Source of the DNA: Notospermus geniculatus
Taxonomy: Eukaryota > Nemertea > Pilidiophora > Heteronemertea > Lineidae
Length of the DNA: 64,000 nucleotides
Assembly: GCA_002633025.1 (NCBI GenBank)
Contig: NMRB01000492.1
Span: forward strand, 101,230 to 165,229
Direction: 5' to 3'
Part shown: in pieces, positions 35,601 to 47,464 of the stretch
How the letters are laid out: every line of letters starts with the position of its first letter
How positions within the stretch are numbered: the stretch's first letter is position 1
Notes under the pieces: generated by a model
Told to the model about the DNA's origin: nothing
Seen by the model: the letters and a program-made list of their open reading frames with translations, nothing else
Databases searched by the model: none
Position numbers and translations under genes: made by a program

Positions 35601-37494
35601 ATGAATTTCCCATATCTATTTTACAATATGGCGCCAATAATCCCTGACTGACTGCACTCTCCGACTTCGCCCGTTGCATCTTGGGAGATTTCGGAGTCTC
35701 CTGAGATTTCGGCTTGACAACTTCCACTGTTTCGTCATCTTCATTTGAGACCTCAATCGACGGGACAGTGTTGTATTGTCCTCTCCGCTCTGCCAGTCGA
35801 TGTGGTCGCATGTTCTCCTCTGGCGTTGTGTTTGTTGGCGATCTTGCACCAAGGTGGTCATTTGTTGTGAAGTAATCCTCCCGAGCACTTTGTCGTGTTA
35901 ACCGTGTTTTCCGTTCAGCTGTTGGCTTATTCAAAGACCCCAGTTCATCAGGTTGTTCTAGGGGTGAACCCGAGCGCCGCTCGAGACTCGGGCTTGAGTT
36001 GCGAGGGGTGAGCGCCTCCAGAATCCCGTCATCATTCTCAGTATCAGAGGCATTCCGCGGCGTTACCTCTCCGCTATGTTCCCCTTCCTCGGTTGTAAAT
36101 GAAGTGTCTAAATCATGTCCGGCAGGCACGTTCTTAGGCAGATTTACTTGAATTGCATTATCTAAATCCCCTACATAATTCACCATGCCGTCTATTTGAA
36201 CGGGCCGAGAACTTTGCTCCAGTTTGGCCTCGTTCCGCTTTAATCCAGGCATATTTTTTCGAAGGAAATTACCAAGTTTATTCAATACAATTAATGTGTC
36301 TATTTTGTCGGCGTTAGCATCATCAAAGGCGTCCTCGTCGCTGGACCCCAAACAGAGTTCTTCCTTGGCGCCTGTGATGGAGTACCGCCTACATGGTTTG
36401 TCCTGACCTTGACCTTGACCTTGACTTTGTAATCCAAGCGGACTCACCTCCGCCGCGGACCGTCTTCTCAAAACTAATCGAGGAGGTTGCGAAAACCTGT
36501 CCTTTAACCTCTTTGCTCTTTCTTTTCTGATGTGAGATTTTGACTTCTTTTTAAATTTATCGCTCGTATCCAATTGTTCGTTCTCTTGTTCCTCGACATG
36601 CCCCTCGTCCTCCTGTGACCCGGATATTTGTACTGTGGGTTGACGCACTTCCCCATCCTGCCCTTCAATATCCGTCGCCTGTTTCCTCCCGTAGTCAAAA
36701 TACCCCGAGTCATATCCGCTTAGGTAACCTGTCCATGCCTTCTTAGCACTGGACGAGGGAAGATTTAAGTCACCATCACCCGCCATCCCCTGTTCACGCG
36801 GGGTTCCGGCACCACTTTGCCCTTCCGGTTCCTCAGGAATGACGTCACTAAGGTTACCCCCAACAGCACCTTCATCTAGGTCAAGGTCATAATCATTGTC
36901 ATCACTACCTCTCTCATCATTGTCCTCATCCCCATCTTTCTGCTTATCAGTTTCACTTTTCTGCGGTCGTTTTCGCTCCTTGCGCCTCTTCCCCTTTTTC
37001 TTTCTATCCATGTTTATCATAAACTGCAGATCGATTGTATAATGCCCATCTTTTTTCGAGTCACTTTCTTCCTTAGCAACGGCCTTGACCCCCAAGTGCG
37101 GAGCAGCATCGACTGTTTGCTCCTTTAGTCCAGGTTCGTCCTTGACCTTTTTACTCTTTAGATTTGTATCATTCACCTTGACACTAATATTTAAGTTTAC
37201 GTTGTCTACATTTGGTCCCAAACTAGCCCCACCAATATGAGTAACCTCGCTCCCATTCGGCCCTGGGGACGAAACGCGAAGGAAAGGTTCAACACGAATT
37301 TCGTCGCTACTGCCAGCATCGTCGAATGTTTCGTTAGTGACGTCACTTCCTGTTGTTGAAATAGAATCAGATCTCGTCTGATTTGGAATCTCGTCGTGTG
37401 ACTCGATATCCGATATCTGGGCAGCCGCCATTATTGTTCCTGGCGAGTTATGTGGTACTTCTTTACATACGTTTTACATCTGCTTCGAGTTTGG
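32689..37494 (-). CDS. Orphan 1580-residue low-complexity protein, single coding exon
   Basis: The ATG is at 37431 and a strong acceptor (ttcttttttacag) at 37495-37496 ends a 5' UTR intron, so the whole coding region of 4.7 kb lies in one exon. The protein starts MAAAQISDIESHDE. It is rich in Ser, Asp, Glu, Arg and Lys, has no signal peptide or membrane segment, and is probably mostly disordered. Basic nuclear-type stretches (KKKGKRRKERKRPQK) and acidic runs (DGDEDNDERGSDDND) are near residues 140-190. Basophilic kinase-type sites recur: RRRSAAE, RRYSIT, RRNSRDS, RRKSLEE, FRRSATES, RRISLHK. YGLTVQ and YGLTIQ form an internal repeat. The last 100 residues (from about ARGTMDSAINQLL through FRQRCIDVFKTL to RFRQRRISL) are the only part that looks folded. 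I do not recognise the family; a cytoskeletal or signalling scaffold is a guess. Confidence 0.75.
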
Positions 37495-38591
37495 CTGTAA
37501 AAAAGAAAATACAGAAGAGGCGTGAGAATGACATCATTTTTGAACATACCAAAGAACGTGGATTTCGACAGAACCTAAAATTTGTCCATTCACTGAATCG
37601 AATCTGCAATAGAAAAAAATATCAGGGCCTACCACATTCCACCTTCAGAGGACGAGTGAACTGCGGTGTCCACCGAACCATCAACAAGATTTGAACAGAT
37701 CGCTAGGTAACCCATCCTCTTGATCGGACCTTAGACACTTAACGAACTATTTGCCGACTTGAGCACGCAGCAAACTTCCCCCAGTTGAGAGATTTTCACC
37801 CATGTTGTTGGAATGCGAATACAATGACATTACTTTTACTCAGTCAATAATTCTAAATGTCATAAATGTGTTTACTCTTGATTTAAAGCGAGTGCAGGGG
37901 TCGTCATATGATAGGATAATTTGTTTGTCTCCTGTTTTCCGTGAAATAAATCTGATTGCGCCACCTAGCGTAACATGTAGTCTACAGTTGGTAGGTCCTT
38001 CACGCTATTCTTGATAACCGCGTTGTAGACCTATTATATGGCCCGTTAGCCCATACGGAACCTCTTGTAAATTGGCCTTCTTAGACTTATTCCGTGGCTT
38101 ACATACAGATATGTAAACGAAGCCAATGCCTCTACTGCACCTATTTGATATATTATCAATATGTACGCGACCCTCCACCCAGATATGGCCTACAAAGGTG
38201 TAGCAATTCAATAGGCTATTTTGACAAGAAAACATATTTGAATACATCAATCGAAATGCTTGTTATAATTGGCTGCGACACGTAGCCTGCTGTGTCAACA
38301 ATGATTAGGTCCATATCGAATATTTCTGCTACAAAATACGTCAAGTCCCGTCAACCATGTTGTTTCCTCTTGTTCAAGAAGAGCAGCAGACATCGCCACT
38401 CTGCTATGGTCTTTATGGAATCCGCACGGAGTGAGAGACATTTCTGCCGTAAGAAGTCACCACTATAGTCATGTACCATAAATTACGGACCATGTTTACA
38501 TGGCGTCAGTGACGTCGCAATGCATCAGCATGTGTTGGATGCACTACGGCGTCACGTCACGTCGTCCGCAATTTTCCGTACACATCTATAG

Positions 38592-38724
38592 TTACCGGTC
38601 CCAGAACGTCATGAAATTTGACGTCACAGAGAAGAAATTCACGTCACAATGTCATCCATAATGACGTGGAGGCCCTGACGTACGTCTGTGACGTCAAATT
38701 TTGTGACGTTCTAGAACCGCTAAC
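38592..38724. repeat. Inverted repeat with TGACGTCA arms
   Basis: gttaccggtcccagaacgtc pairs with gacgttctagaaccgctaac. The inner arms aaatttgacgtcacaga and tctgtgacgtcaaatttt also pair. A larger imperfect repeat with tacgga/tccgca may flank it on the left. Confidence 0.7.
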
Positions 38725-39085
38725 AAGCGGCCTCTAACGGCGGGAAGACTCCCATTCACCTGTTTCTCTTCCTTGCTTTTCCTCAATAATCTCGGTACAA
38801 CCAAAAATTAAAATGCCTACATCAGGAAACAGTTTAAGCCCAAGGGTATGGGTCGTTCAAATACTATGTTCCTGTCGATGAATTAAATCAAATAAAATTT
38901 AGGTCAGGGTTTAAGTGTGTTCCATACTTGAGTAAACTTGCTATCGAGTAGAAATATGCATCTGCTCGGTCCGCAATCAGATAGAAATAGAAATGATAAT
39001 GAAACATGCTTCCCGGGGAATTTAGTACGTGTACATTTCTGTGTATGAGCACTGAAAAGTAGTCGGGTGGGGATACTTAACTGCC

Positions 39086-39222
39086 AGGGCCCAGTTGTTA
39101 AAAACAGTAGTGTCACTAACATAGTGCTATCTTGGCGTTCTGCTTCAGTTAAGCCCATTGCAGATAACGCCACGATAGAGATAACGCCAAAATAGCACAA
39201 ACGGTGTTTTGGACAACCCAGC
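39086..39222. repeat. MITE-like element with GGGCCCAGTTGTT ends
   Basis: gggcccagttgttaaaaaca at the left and tgttttggacaacccagc at the right. Ends resemble those of 59,595-59,753 (gggcccggttgttcgaaac/gtttcgaacaacccagc), and both carry the word gctatctt/agatagc inside. Confidence 0.6.
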
Positions 39223-39331
39223 TAATACAAGATCAGTTTGATCGGTCGCCGAATCTGACGTGAGATTCGCTGCGGAGACGTCGCCGCTGAGTGAAACGGC
39301 AAACACTACCAAATGAAAAGAATGGTGTGAT

Positions 39332-39518
39332 CCCCCCTGCATCATTACATTACCCCCTGCATCATTACATTACCGCCTGCATCATCACCCCCGCATCATT
39401 ACATTAGCCCCGTATCATTACATTACCGCCTGCATCATTACATTACCCCCGCATCATTACATTTACCCCGCATCATTACATCACCGCCTGCATCATTACA
39501 TTACCCCGTATCCATTAC
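39332..39518 (+). repeat. Minisatellite, about ten units of CCCCGCATCATTACATTA
   Basis: Units of 17-19 bp built on (c)cgcctgcatcattacatta repeat with small changes (gtatcattacatta, gcatcatcac). The tract is directly next to the 39,086 element. Confidence 0.85.
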
Positions 39519-40635
39519 CTGTTAAAATGCCTGGGGCGCCATTTGGAACGTGGCGATCAAGAGAGGCACAGATTTATCGCGCTCATCGAGGACTACGATA
39601 TCAACTAACCATACAATCGGATATGATCTTCTCACCTGTTTCCAGATTGGTCCAGAGAGAAATCATATAGATGCAGTTCGTATCAGAAATATGCTTAACG
39701 TCGTAGGAAAGAGTTTAGCCAGCAATGCTCAGTCCCTCTCAGTGAAGACGATCTCAGTGAAGACGATCTCGGTGAAGACGATGGCGAATATTCGCTATCA
39801 TTGACACTAATGACAGATAGATTGGCGGCGTTCCCGGAATGTGGTGAAACCAGATTCGGACAAAAGACAGCGGGACCACCACTTTAGAATTCTCAATAAA
39901 CTTTTCGTATATCTCCTCGCATATGATTGCGTGCCCGATAAAGGTCTATTGTGGTGACGGGCCTATATATCTTTGTTTGAGTCCTCGTTTTGGTTCAGAC
40001 AAGGAGAACAATAGTGACGGACAAAACGTTGTGAAGATATCAACACATATTTACCAATGACAGTGATAGAGAACGAATGATTTGAGACATTCTAGTTTTT
40101 AAAGAATTTGGTATAGATACAAGGTGTTTTGAAAGGGAAGATCTCTTTATGTAGACTTAAGCCTATATATCTTCCTATACTTGATATTATGACATTCAGA
40201 AGCTTTATGGGAATTGTTTGCCCTCTCAATACTGCAGTACGGTGTACTCTTCAAAAGCCAACGTCATTAGTCGGAGTTGAAGCAAGAGAAATTCATTGCA
40301 CATGTTCTCTGAATGAAGTATTAAATTAAAGCGCGCATTGTTTTAAAGGATTTCATACATGTATATCTTTCACCTGCATGTCCACTGACACTGAATTTAC
40401 CAATCTAAGATGGCTTCATTACGTCGGCTAACGGTCCCTTTCTAGTTGATTGACCCTCAATAGTGGGGAAATTGAGTGAGAGTCAGCTACCGCGACCTAT
40501 TAACCACAGGACATTATTCTTTATTGTGTGGCTTAGAATAATTGTCCTTCACCAAAGCAGATCGCACAGACGATTGTGCGGGGGGGGGGTCACAAATCAG
40601 CGCCACCGATGAGCAATTTGTATGCATGTTCTTCA

Positions 40636-40830
40636 CTGACGTCACAACGGTCACGTGTCTGCAAAGAATCGGCCATGTTGGCCGTCAAAATAGCCGGCGA
40701 CGACGTCAAAACTGTCACGTCATGATATTTTGACGTCAGGATCTGTGTTGAAGCTGTGTTCATGACGTGACGTCGCTTGCCAATATGGCGGCATCATGTC
40801 GTCGTGAAATGTGACGTCACGTGAAGAACC
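40636..40830. repeat. TGACGTCA-rich imperfect palindrome
   Basis: TGACGTCA/GTGACGTCAC-type words occur at least six times in under 200 bp (for example cactgacgtcacaacgg, cgacgacgtcaaaac, attttgacgtcagga, aaatgtgacgtcacgtg). The two halves are roughly complementary around cggccatgttggccg and ttgccaatatggcggc. It is probably a mobile element; the words match the CREB/ATF consensus. Confidence 0.5.
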
Positions 40831-41586
40831 TCGAAATCTCGACCAGGGACTGACGAAATAACAAAGGGATTCATTAGTAAAATCGGACAAACCTTGTTGA
40901 ACGCCTGGCATAGTGCTATGTCCGCTCCCTCAATCACGGTTCGTTCAGCTGCTTACAGCTAAACAGCTTTCATCAGGTACAAAATGTCAAAATTAAGCCG
41001 TGAACCGTCGACGGTAAAGGAGAAGATCAGTGAAAGTACTTGGAGCCTGGCCATAGGATAAGAATTAAGACCACAAAGACATAGGCCTATTAATGAAATA
41101 TTGCTTCATACTCGTGTGTAAATAGAGAGCAACTTAGGCCTATAGGATCAACATAGAGCCATGAGAGGATCACTGAAATCTAGGAAGGAGTGTTTTGTTT
41201 GCAGGATTATTAAGGTTAAATAAACGTTTGTTGATCGGCTTAAAGTGTTAAACTCCATTTTTCAACAAAGAATTTTATACACGCCAAAGTCGGATAACAA
41301 AAATCGTAAAAATCTTCACAAATAAAATAGAACAGCAAATTTTCTTCCCCTTATCCATTCTGACGGCCGATGTACCATCATGTTGCTAAGCAACCATCCG
41401 AAATGACAGGTCGGTAAACTACGGCGAGATGAACTCGATATCGCGTGTACTTGTCCGACCTTCACAACGTTCGGCAGTGATCAGCGAATAAACAGCAATC
41501 AGAGGCAACGTCTATTTTTACTGGTACTAGTATGTAGCTGAAGCTGAGAGTGTGCCATACGCGTATCGAATCACCAAGGCCTTAAG

Positions 41587-44500
41587 ATGCCCTCAAGTAA
41601 ACTGAAGGAAGATGAAGGTAAGCCTACTGCCTCTATCGTACCTGTATCCTGCAGAACAACCGTTTGGTCTGCTGTTTCCTTGGTGTTGTATTGCTGCCCT
41701 GCCAACGGCTCAAAATCCAATGACGTGATCGTGTGTGTGGCATCACGTCGTGTGTTTGACTGACATGATGTCTCTTTGGTGAAAATCTGGACGAAGGACC
41801 GAGACATTTGTTTGTTGCAACTTAAAAATGCATTATCATTGCCCAGACGCGGATCCAGAGGGGGTTTTGGGGGTCGTGACCTCCCCTGCTCGCCACCACC
41901 AATTGTTCTATGCGATATTTCTTCAGTTGTTTTTTTCTCGATATATAATTTGCGACAATAAGCAAAAAAAGCGCAAGAATAAAGCTTCTGTTTTTGGATA
42001 CCGAGATGCCAGGAAATCGCGTCTACAGCATTCTAAATTTCAAAATTTCTGGGGGAGGCCCCAGACCCCCGTCGGCGCACGCCTGCAACGATCGCCCTCG
42101 GCGGCCCTGACCCCCCCCCTGCCAAAAATCCTGGATCCGCGCCTGTTGCCAAGTAAAATTTTAGCGGGTTTCGATATCGTGCGAAATGCATCATCGCCGA
42201 CGCAAATGGAATCTATGGTTTTCAATGTCACTCCCAACATGCCAAAGGCATATCCGACGTAATATTTAATGGGAGAATGAGTTTTGCTTGTTGGCAATGT
42301 TGAAATAAACCACTTTTTGTCAACGAACAGTTATACGTGGAAATAGATATAACGCGTCTGATAAATCATTCTATATCGCCAATTTGTAAAAGTGGATGAC
42401 ACCAATATGACGATGGCCCACTTTTCTGAAATAGAGCAGGCATATTTTCACTTCCGTGTCTCTGGGCCTATTATATTAATATTACATAACACAATGCCAA
42501 CGATACTCATGTATATGCCTTTATATTGGCTCCGCATACTCGGTACACCTTTTGAAAAATGCGCGTCATTTGCAAAATTTTAGATACCACCAAACCAAGG
42601 TTTCTGCTGGAGTATTAGATTTAGTCGCCAGTTTTGTTGAAATAAGATATTTTTATCCAGGGCAGCAATATTCCATTGGCATTACAAAATTTGAGCCAAT
42701 CATTTATTTCTGTCGCCAGTTTATTTTAAAAGTAGCTTTTGACTCCTTTGGCTACTGCCAGCAGGAACTCTGCCAAACTGTCAAAAATTCTGCTGGTGGA
42801 CTTTTATTCATCATTATTTCAATTTCAGTCCCGAAATGGAGTTCTTGTCGCTATACCATGGCGTACGTTGGAATATTTGGATTCCTCTTTGTCTACGCAT
42901 TAAGATTCAATCTAAGCGTTGCAATAGTCTGCATGGTGATGCCGGTCGACAGTAATGACACGGAGTCGACCACGCCGGCTCCCTCTCCCCCACCAACGGA
43001 CGGCTCGACGGTCATACCAAGTGTCGGGATGACAGTGCTGCCGTCAGGATCAATTGCTCCTGTCATTGTTTTAGAGGAAGAGAAGTGTGGAGTCATCGAG
43101 AAAACCTCTGCGAATATTTCCGGGAGAAGAAATGTAAGTGGAAAATGCTAATATGCAATTAAGCCCAATGGTATAGCCTCTGTGGCTACCGTGAAGATGG
43201 CAATAGGCTACAGACAGTAACATTAAGTGTTGGATGTCATTGGGTGACATTCGCCATTGAATCTTATATCAATTTTTTAAGAGCAGCCAGGCTACCGTCT
43301 TTGGTGTAAGTGAATGAATGAGCGAAATTAGAAAGCTGAAGACTTGGGACGAACTCAGTGTACGTCTTCCCCTTATACTAAATGATTCTCTGTCATTGAA
43401 GAAAAAGTAAAACACCCTTTAATTGAGAAGAATTCGTTGATTCTCTTTCCAGCAACCGGAGTTCTACTGGGATAGGCCCCTCCAGGGGTATATTTTAGGA
43501 TCCTTCTTTTACGGCTATCTGGTCACGCAAATTCCTGGCGGATGGCTAGCCGGGTACTTCGGAGGGAAGAGAGTGTTTGGCCTGGGCATGCTCCTCACCG
43601 CTGTCTCAACTATTCTGCTGCCTGTTTGTGCAAGGGCTCATGTGGGCCTAGTTATCTTTATGAGAGTTCTGGCTGGCTTGGGCACTGTAAGTACATGTAT
43701 CGGTAATAGTAGGCTACCCCTACAGAAGGCGCCAGAAGGGTCACTCAAAATGCAGTTACATCTTGGTGTAGAAACTTGTCAAGTACAATGATGGGAAGTT
43801 CACATCGTCCACCTCCATATTCTCTTAGCCTTTAAAAACATCTCTAAAATGTCCTCTTTATTCCATCATAGGGAGTGGTATTCCCAGCCATGCACTCTCT
43901 TTGGTCCAAGTGGGCACCACCATTGGAAAGGACTAAGTTGATATCATTTACATACGCAGGTAGGTACCAAATATTGTGGCCTGTTTGGAGTAAGTCTAGC
44001 GGCGTGTTTCCTGCATCAAGAAAACAAAACCTTCAAAATCACTCAGTCATCCTCAGCGTCCATTGTCCTCAATCAATTTAAACTCTTCTTTTTCATCATT
44101 TGATCGCCATCTTTCTGTTGTTTTCATTTTACCGACCTTTGAACAACTGGGGCTCACAGATACGCCTCTCCCGATGCATTGCTTTATACGCACGCAAAGT
44201 TTGGCGAAACCCAAGTCCGTCAAACGTTTTCAAATTTCAGGAACAATGCTTGGCAACATCTTGGCTTTCTTCCTGTCTGGGGTGCTGTGTGAGTACGGTT
44301 TTGACAACGGCTGGCCTTCAATCTTCTATCTCTTCGGCGGCGCAACGTTAATCTGGCTTTTCTTCTGGATTTTCTTCGTTTTCGACTCGCCCAGTGATCA
44401 CCCCCGTGTTAGCCTGGCAGAACAGGAGTACATACATCAAGCTGCTGGCAGCCACGTTCAAGAGCGGGTAAGGTATACCCATCCTCCCACAGCAGGGCTT

Positions 44501-46801
44501 TGGTTTCGTTCCTCTTCATACACTCCACACAAAGCCCTGGTTTTGACATTAAGTACAGTGTCCCTGGAGCGAGCTCTCAGTACGGGTCTGCATATCCGTC
44601 GCGGTTATCTTATAAGTCATCGAAGTGCTTTCTGATACATAAATTCCTTCACATCCTTACGTTTCCGAACCACATGTAACAACACTTTCTCCACTGTGTC
44701 TCTTTAGGATTTCCACGTTCCTTGGGGAAAGATGGCCACCTCATTGCCCTTGTGGGCTATCATTCTTGCCCATCTGTGTAACAACTGGTGCAACTACACG
44801 ATGATGACAAGTTTACCGACGTATATGAAGGACGTCTTGAAGTTCGACATGAAGCAGGTCAGATACTGAAGATCGTGTACAATAAAACCGTCTTTTACGA
44901 GTGCAAATCCAACATCAAGACTAATCTCCTTTCGTGGACACCTTTACGATGAGGACAGTCTCTGGAAGAAACGGCAAAATTCAGTACCGGTACCCATTAT
45001 CATGATGATTTTTTACCTTTCGCATCGGGATTTCTCTTGATAAAAGGACCCCCAACGTTGAGTCTTAAACAAGCCCTTCGGCTTTCACAGTATTTCCTCT
45101 ATATGAAGAGATAGTCTTGCTTTGAGCTGCGATCTCAGTTGCTGGAGATAGCCCCCCCCCCATGTGATATCCACCTTGGGAATCGCCAATCGTCCATTTC
45201 ACACACGACCACAATCATCATTCTTGACGGTCGTTCTCGATCAATTTCAGGGTACCGGGTATACATGTATATACCTAGGGAGATTTTTATTTTTTTGTGT
45301 TTAACCCTAACCCTAACCCTAGTTGAGGGTTGTAACCCTAAGTATAACCCTAAATGAAGGTGAAAACCCTAGATAGGGTTAGGGTTATAACCCTAGCTTT
45401 TACTATCTCGCGTCAAGTCCCTGTGGGAACTCCACGTGCATTGGCTCGTCAAAAGACTACCCTTGGTAGTCAAGATGGCACAAAGCTGCCGTTGGACTTG
45501 TTATTTACATGTACATGTACGTCCACCAATGCTAAAACTTTCATGAAACCTTTGAAAATTTCAGCTTTCTTCGTCCCTGCCGTATTCATAGTCGCGGCGA
45601 GTTTCTTGGAGTGTACACAGCGCTACCTAGCGGTGGCTTTCCTCGTTATTTCTGTTACCATGACATCGATGAGCAGATGTGGTTACATCGTCAATCACGT
45701 GGATATAGCGCCCAGGTACGTTTTTCCTAAGAGAGCAGTGCCATTCTATAATGCACTGAACTTCGGGGTTGGTTATTCCAGAGTACACAAAAGCGGTGGC
45801 TTTTCTCGTTATTTCTGTTACCATGACATCGATGAGCAGATGTGGTTACATCGTCAATCACGTGGATATAGCGCCCAGGTACGTTTTTCCTAAGAGAGCA
45901 GTGCCATTCTATAATGCACTGAACTTCGGGGTTGGTGATTCCAGAGTACACAAACGCAATCAGGAGGTTCTTTACAAGAGAAGTGGGCGATTCCCCCCCC
46001 CCCCAAACATAATCATTGCTCAAACTGGACCAATTCATCAATGTCACAACGGGATACCAAGTCAAAATTGCTCGGCAGATGGAAATGGCTACATGTACAT
46101 GTATTCAATTATTTCATTTGCGTTTCAGATACGCCGGTATCCTATTTGGCATAACGAATACATTTGCCACTTTGCCTGGAATGGTTGCTCCTATAGCAAT
46201 TGGGCAGCTCACTCAGCAGGTAACTCGGGTTTAACGAATTAAACCCGAGGCGGACGGTCTTGGTTGCGCCACGAGACCCACAAGGGTGGAGCTAAAATGT
46301 AGTCCAACCCGAGGAGCTTCGCCGAGGGTTTGGACGGAATTTTTGCTCCAACCTCGCGTGTTTGGCCCAGGTATCTCGCCACTTCAAATGGTAATGCATT
46401 GGCCCTGCATTACAAAGTGTGTGACAGGTGTTTGCCCTCCGCCTCATTGGCGGTATTCCTAAATGTATTATATATATCACCACACCAATTCTCACAGTGG
46501 TGAGGACTGTCGCAGGAATTCTTCTATCTTACTCTGACTCGTTCGTTGTGTCATCTTTTCACCATTGCATATTTTACACTATTTTCAGGGCACCAGAGCC
46601 GAATGGCAAGTAGTATTCTCACTTTGTGCTGGCTTCTTCACCGTCGGAGGCTTCATCTATGTTATCTTTGGAAGTGGAGTCGAGCAAGATTGGGCTAAAG
46701 TGGCGACTGCCCGGGAAGAAAGAAGACGAAGTTCGACCAAGGAGGTTAAACAAGAGGGCGAAAATATACCACTGAAGGCGAATGAACCAGCAGCTGTTTA
46801 G
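41587..46801 (+). CDS. SLC17-family (sialin-like) anion transporter, one exon apparently missing
   Basis: Exons 41587-41617, 42829-43133, 43453-43686, 43872-43959, 44241-44467, 44708-44857, 45565-45715, 46129-46219 and 46589-46801 follow GT/AG with matching phases, except between 44857 (phase 0) and 45565 (phase 1). There about 45 residues of the family, the segment following 'DMKQ' that starts NG..SxLPYL in sialins, cannot be found. Recognisable MFS/SLC17 signatures: [18 protein letters not shown] (TM1), a Pro/Ser/Thr-rich luminal loop with NDT and NIS sequons, [58 protein letters not shown] then [21 protein letters not shown]17A5-type proteins export sialic acid and other organic anions from lysosomes, driven by protons; paralogues carry glutamate or phosphate. 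The first exon (10 codons, [10 protein letters not shown]) is inferred from phase and splice signals. The gene is either misassembled here or broken. Confidence 0.85.
41843..42145. repeat. Element with CAGRCGCGGATCCAG terminal inverted repeats, SLC17 intron 1
   Basis: cagacgcggatccagagggg at 41843 is matched by tcctggatccgcgcctg at 42145. Next inner parts (gggggtcgtgacctcccct and ggggaggccccagaccccc) also pair. It is 303 bp and shows no transposase ORF. Confidence 0.75.
45301..45396. repeat. Interstitial telomere-like repeat in SLC17 intron
   Basis: Contains taaccctaaccctaaccct, then degenerate and inverted units (gttgagggttgtaacccta, gatagggttagggttataa). Both CCCTAA and TTAGGG orientations are present in under 100 bp, so this is not a chromosome end but an internal insertion, possibly left by break repair. 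Confidence 0.8.
45627..45955 (+). repeat. 163-bp direct tandem duplication across an SLC17 exon end
   Basis: The segment from gcggtggctttcctcgttat through the donor cccaggtacg to ccagagtacacaaa occurs twice, 163 bp apart, with only about three differences. The first copy contains the 3' part of exon 45565-45715; the second is a spare exon fragment with its own donor but shifted frame, so it should be intronic. Confidence 0.85.
46285..46360. repeat. Short hairpin repeat in the last SLC17 intron
   Basis: gtccaacccgaggagcttcg and ccgagggtttggac form an imperfect stem, with flanking gagctaaaat and atttttgctcc also pairing. It probably belongs to a small repeat family. Confidence 0.45.
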
Positions 46802-47138
46802 TGCGGCCATATGAACGTTGGGAGTTGTGCAAAAGGTGCTTGATACTATGTATAATGTATAGGGCCTATACCGGTACACCTGATGATACTTGACAAAAAA
46901 GTGTATTAGGGCTGACCAAAAAAGTGCATGATAAACCTAAACCGGTGCATGGTACCAGGGCTTGGCCGAACAATGCCGATACTACGCAAGGGGGGGGGGG
47001 GTCACATTGAAAAGATGCATGGTACTAGGGGTTGAGTGAGAGGTCCGTGGTCTGCAGTAGACAGGGATGAAACTGCAAAAAAGTCGGGCCCTATCCAGGT
47101 CGAGGACTGCAAATTATGTTGTACACATATTGGGCCGA

Positions 47139-47370
47139 TTTAATAAACGATAGTTAACCATTGGTTATGCTTAGTCAATGGTTAACCAGTGGTTTAGGAA
47201 TGGTGAATTTTATAAACAGTAGTCAGGCAGTGGCTTTCTTAACCGATGGTTTGTTAGACATCGGTCGATTTCATCAAACGGCGTTCAAGAAAGCCGTTGG
47301 CTAACCATTGCTCAACATTTGCGGTTGACAAAAGATTAGTTAACCCTGCTCGGAGGCAGGGTTAGCCAAT
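47139..47370. repeat. GGTTAACCA-rich repeat element
   Basis: gttaaccattggttatgctt, aatggttaaccagtggtt, cgatggtttgttagacatcg and ggctaaccattgctc alternate in both orientations. It begins with ccgatttaataaacgatagt and resembles foldback elements elsewhere in the window. It provides the only AATAAA near the SLC17 stop. Confidence 0.5.
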
Positions 47371-47464
47371 GGTTTGCTGGTGGAGCGCTGCCTGTTCATT
47401 CAAGACAGCCTCGGTATTCAGCTTCATTTGGTGCCTGAAGGTTGACGAGTGAAAGAACTTTTGC

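Larger units (their letters stand above)
37495..41586. other. Intergenic region between divergent genes
   Basis: The orphan gene (minus) and the SLC17 gene (plus) point away from each other here, so both promoters should lie in this 4 kb. I see no definite core promoter. Repeats are at 38,592, 39,086 and 39,332, and TGACGTCA-type words cluster at 38,500-38,720 and 40,636-40,830. No exon is supported. Confidence 0.45.

Noticed and set aside
39332-39518. CRISPR-like array
   Set aside because: The units are contiguous and nearly identical without unique spacers; it is a minisatellite in a eukaryotic genome.
41828-42262. 144-codon plus-strand ORF
   Set aside because: It lies inside a 303-bp TIR element in SLC17 intron 1.
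45301-45396. Chromosome end (telomere)
   Set aside because: The repeats are short, mixed in orientation and flanked by gene sequence on both sides.
45354-45893. 179-codon plus-strand ORF across the tandem duplication
   Set aside because: Only 45565-45715 matches SLC17; the rest is intron read-through, and the second copy is out of frame.
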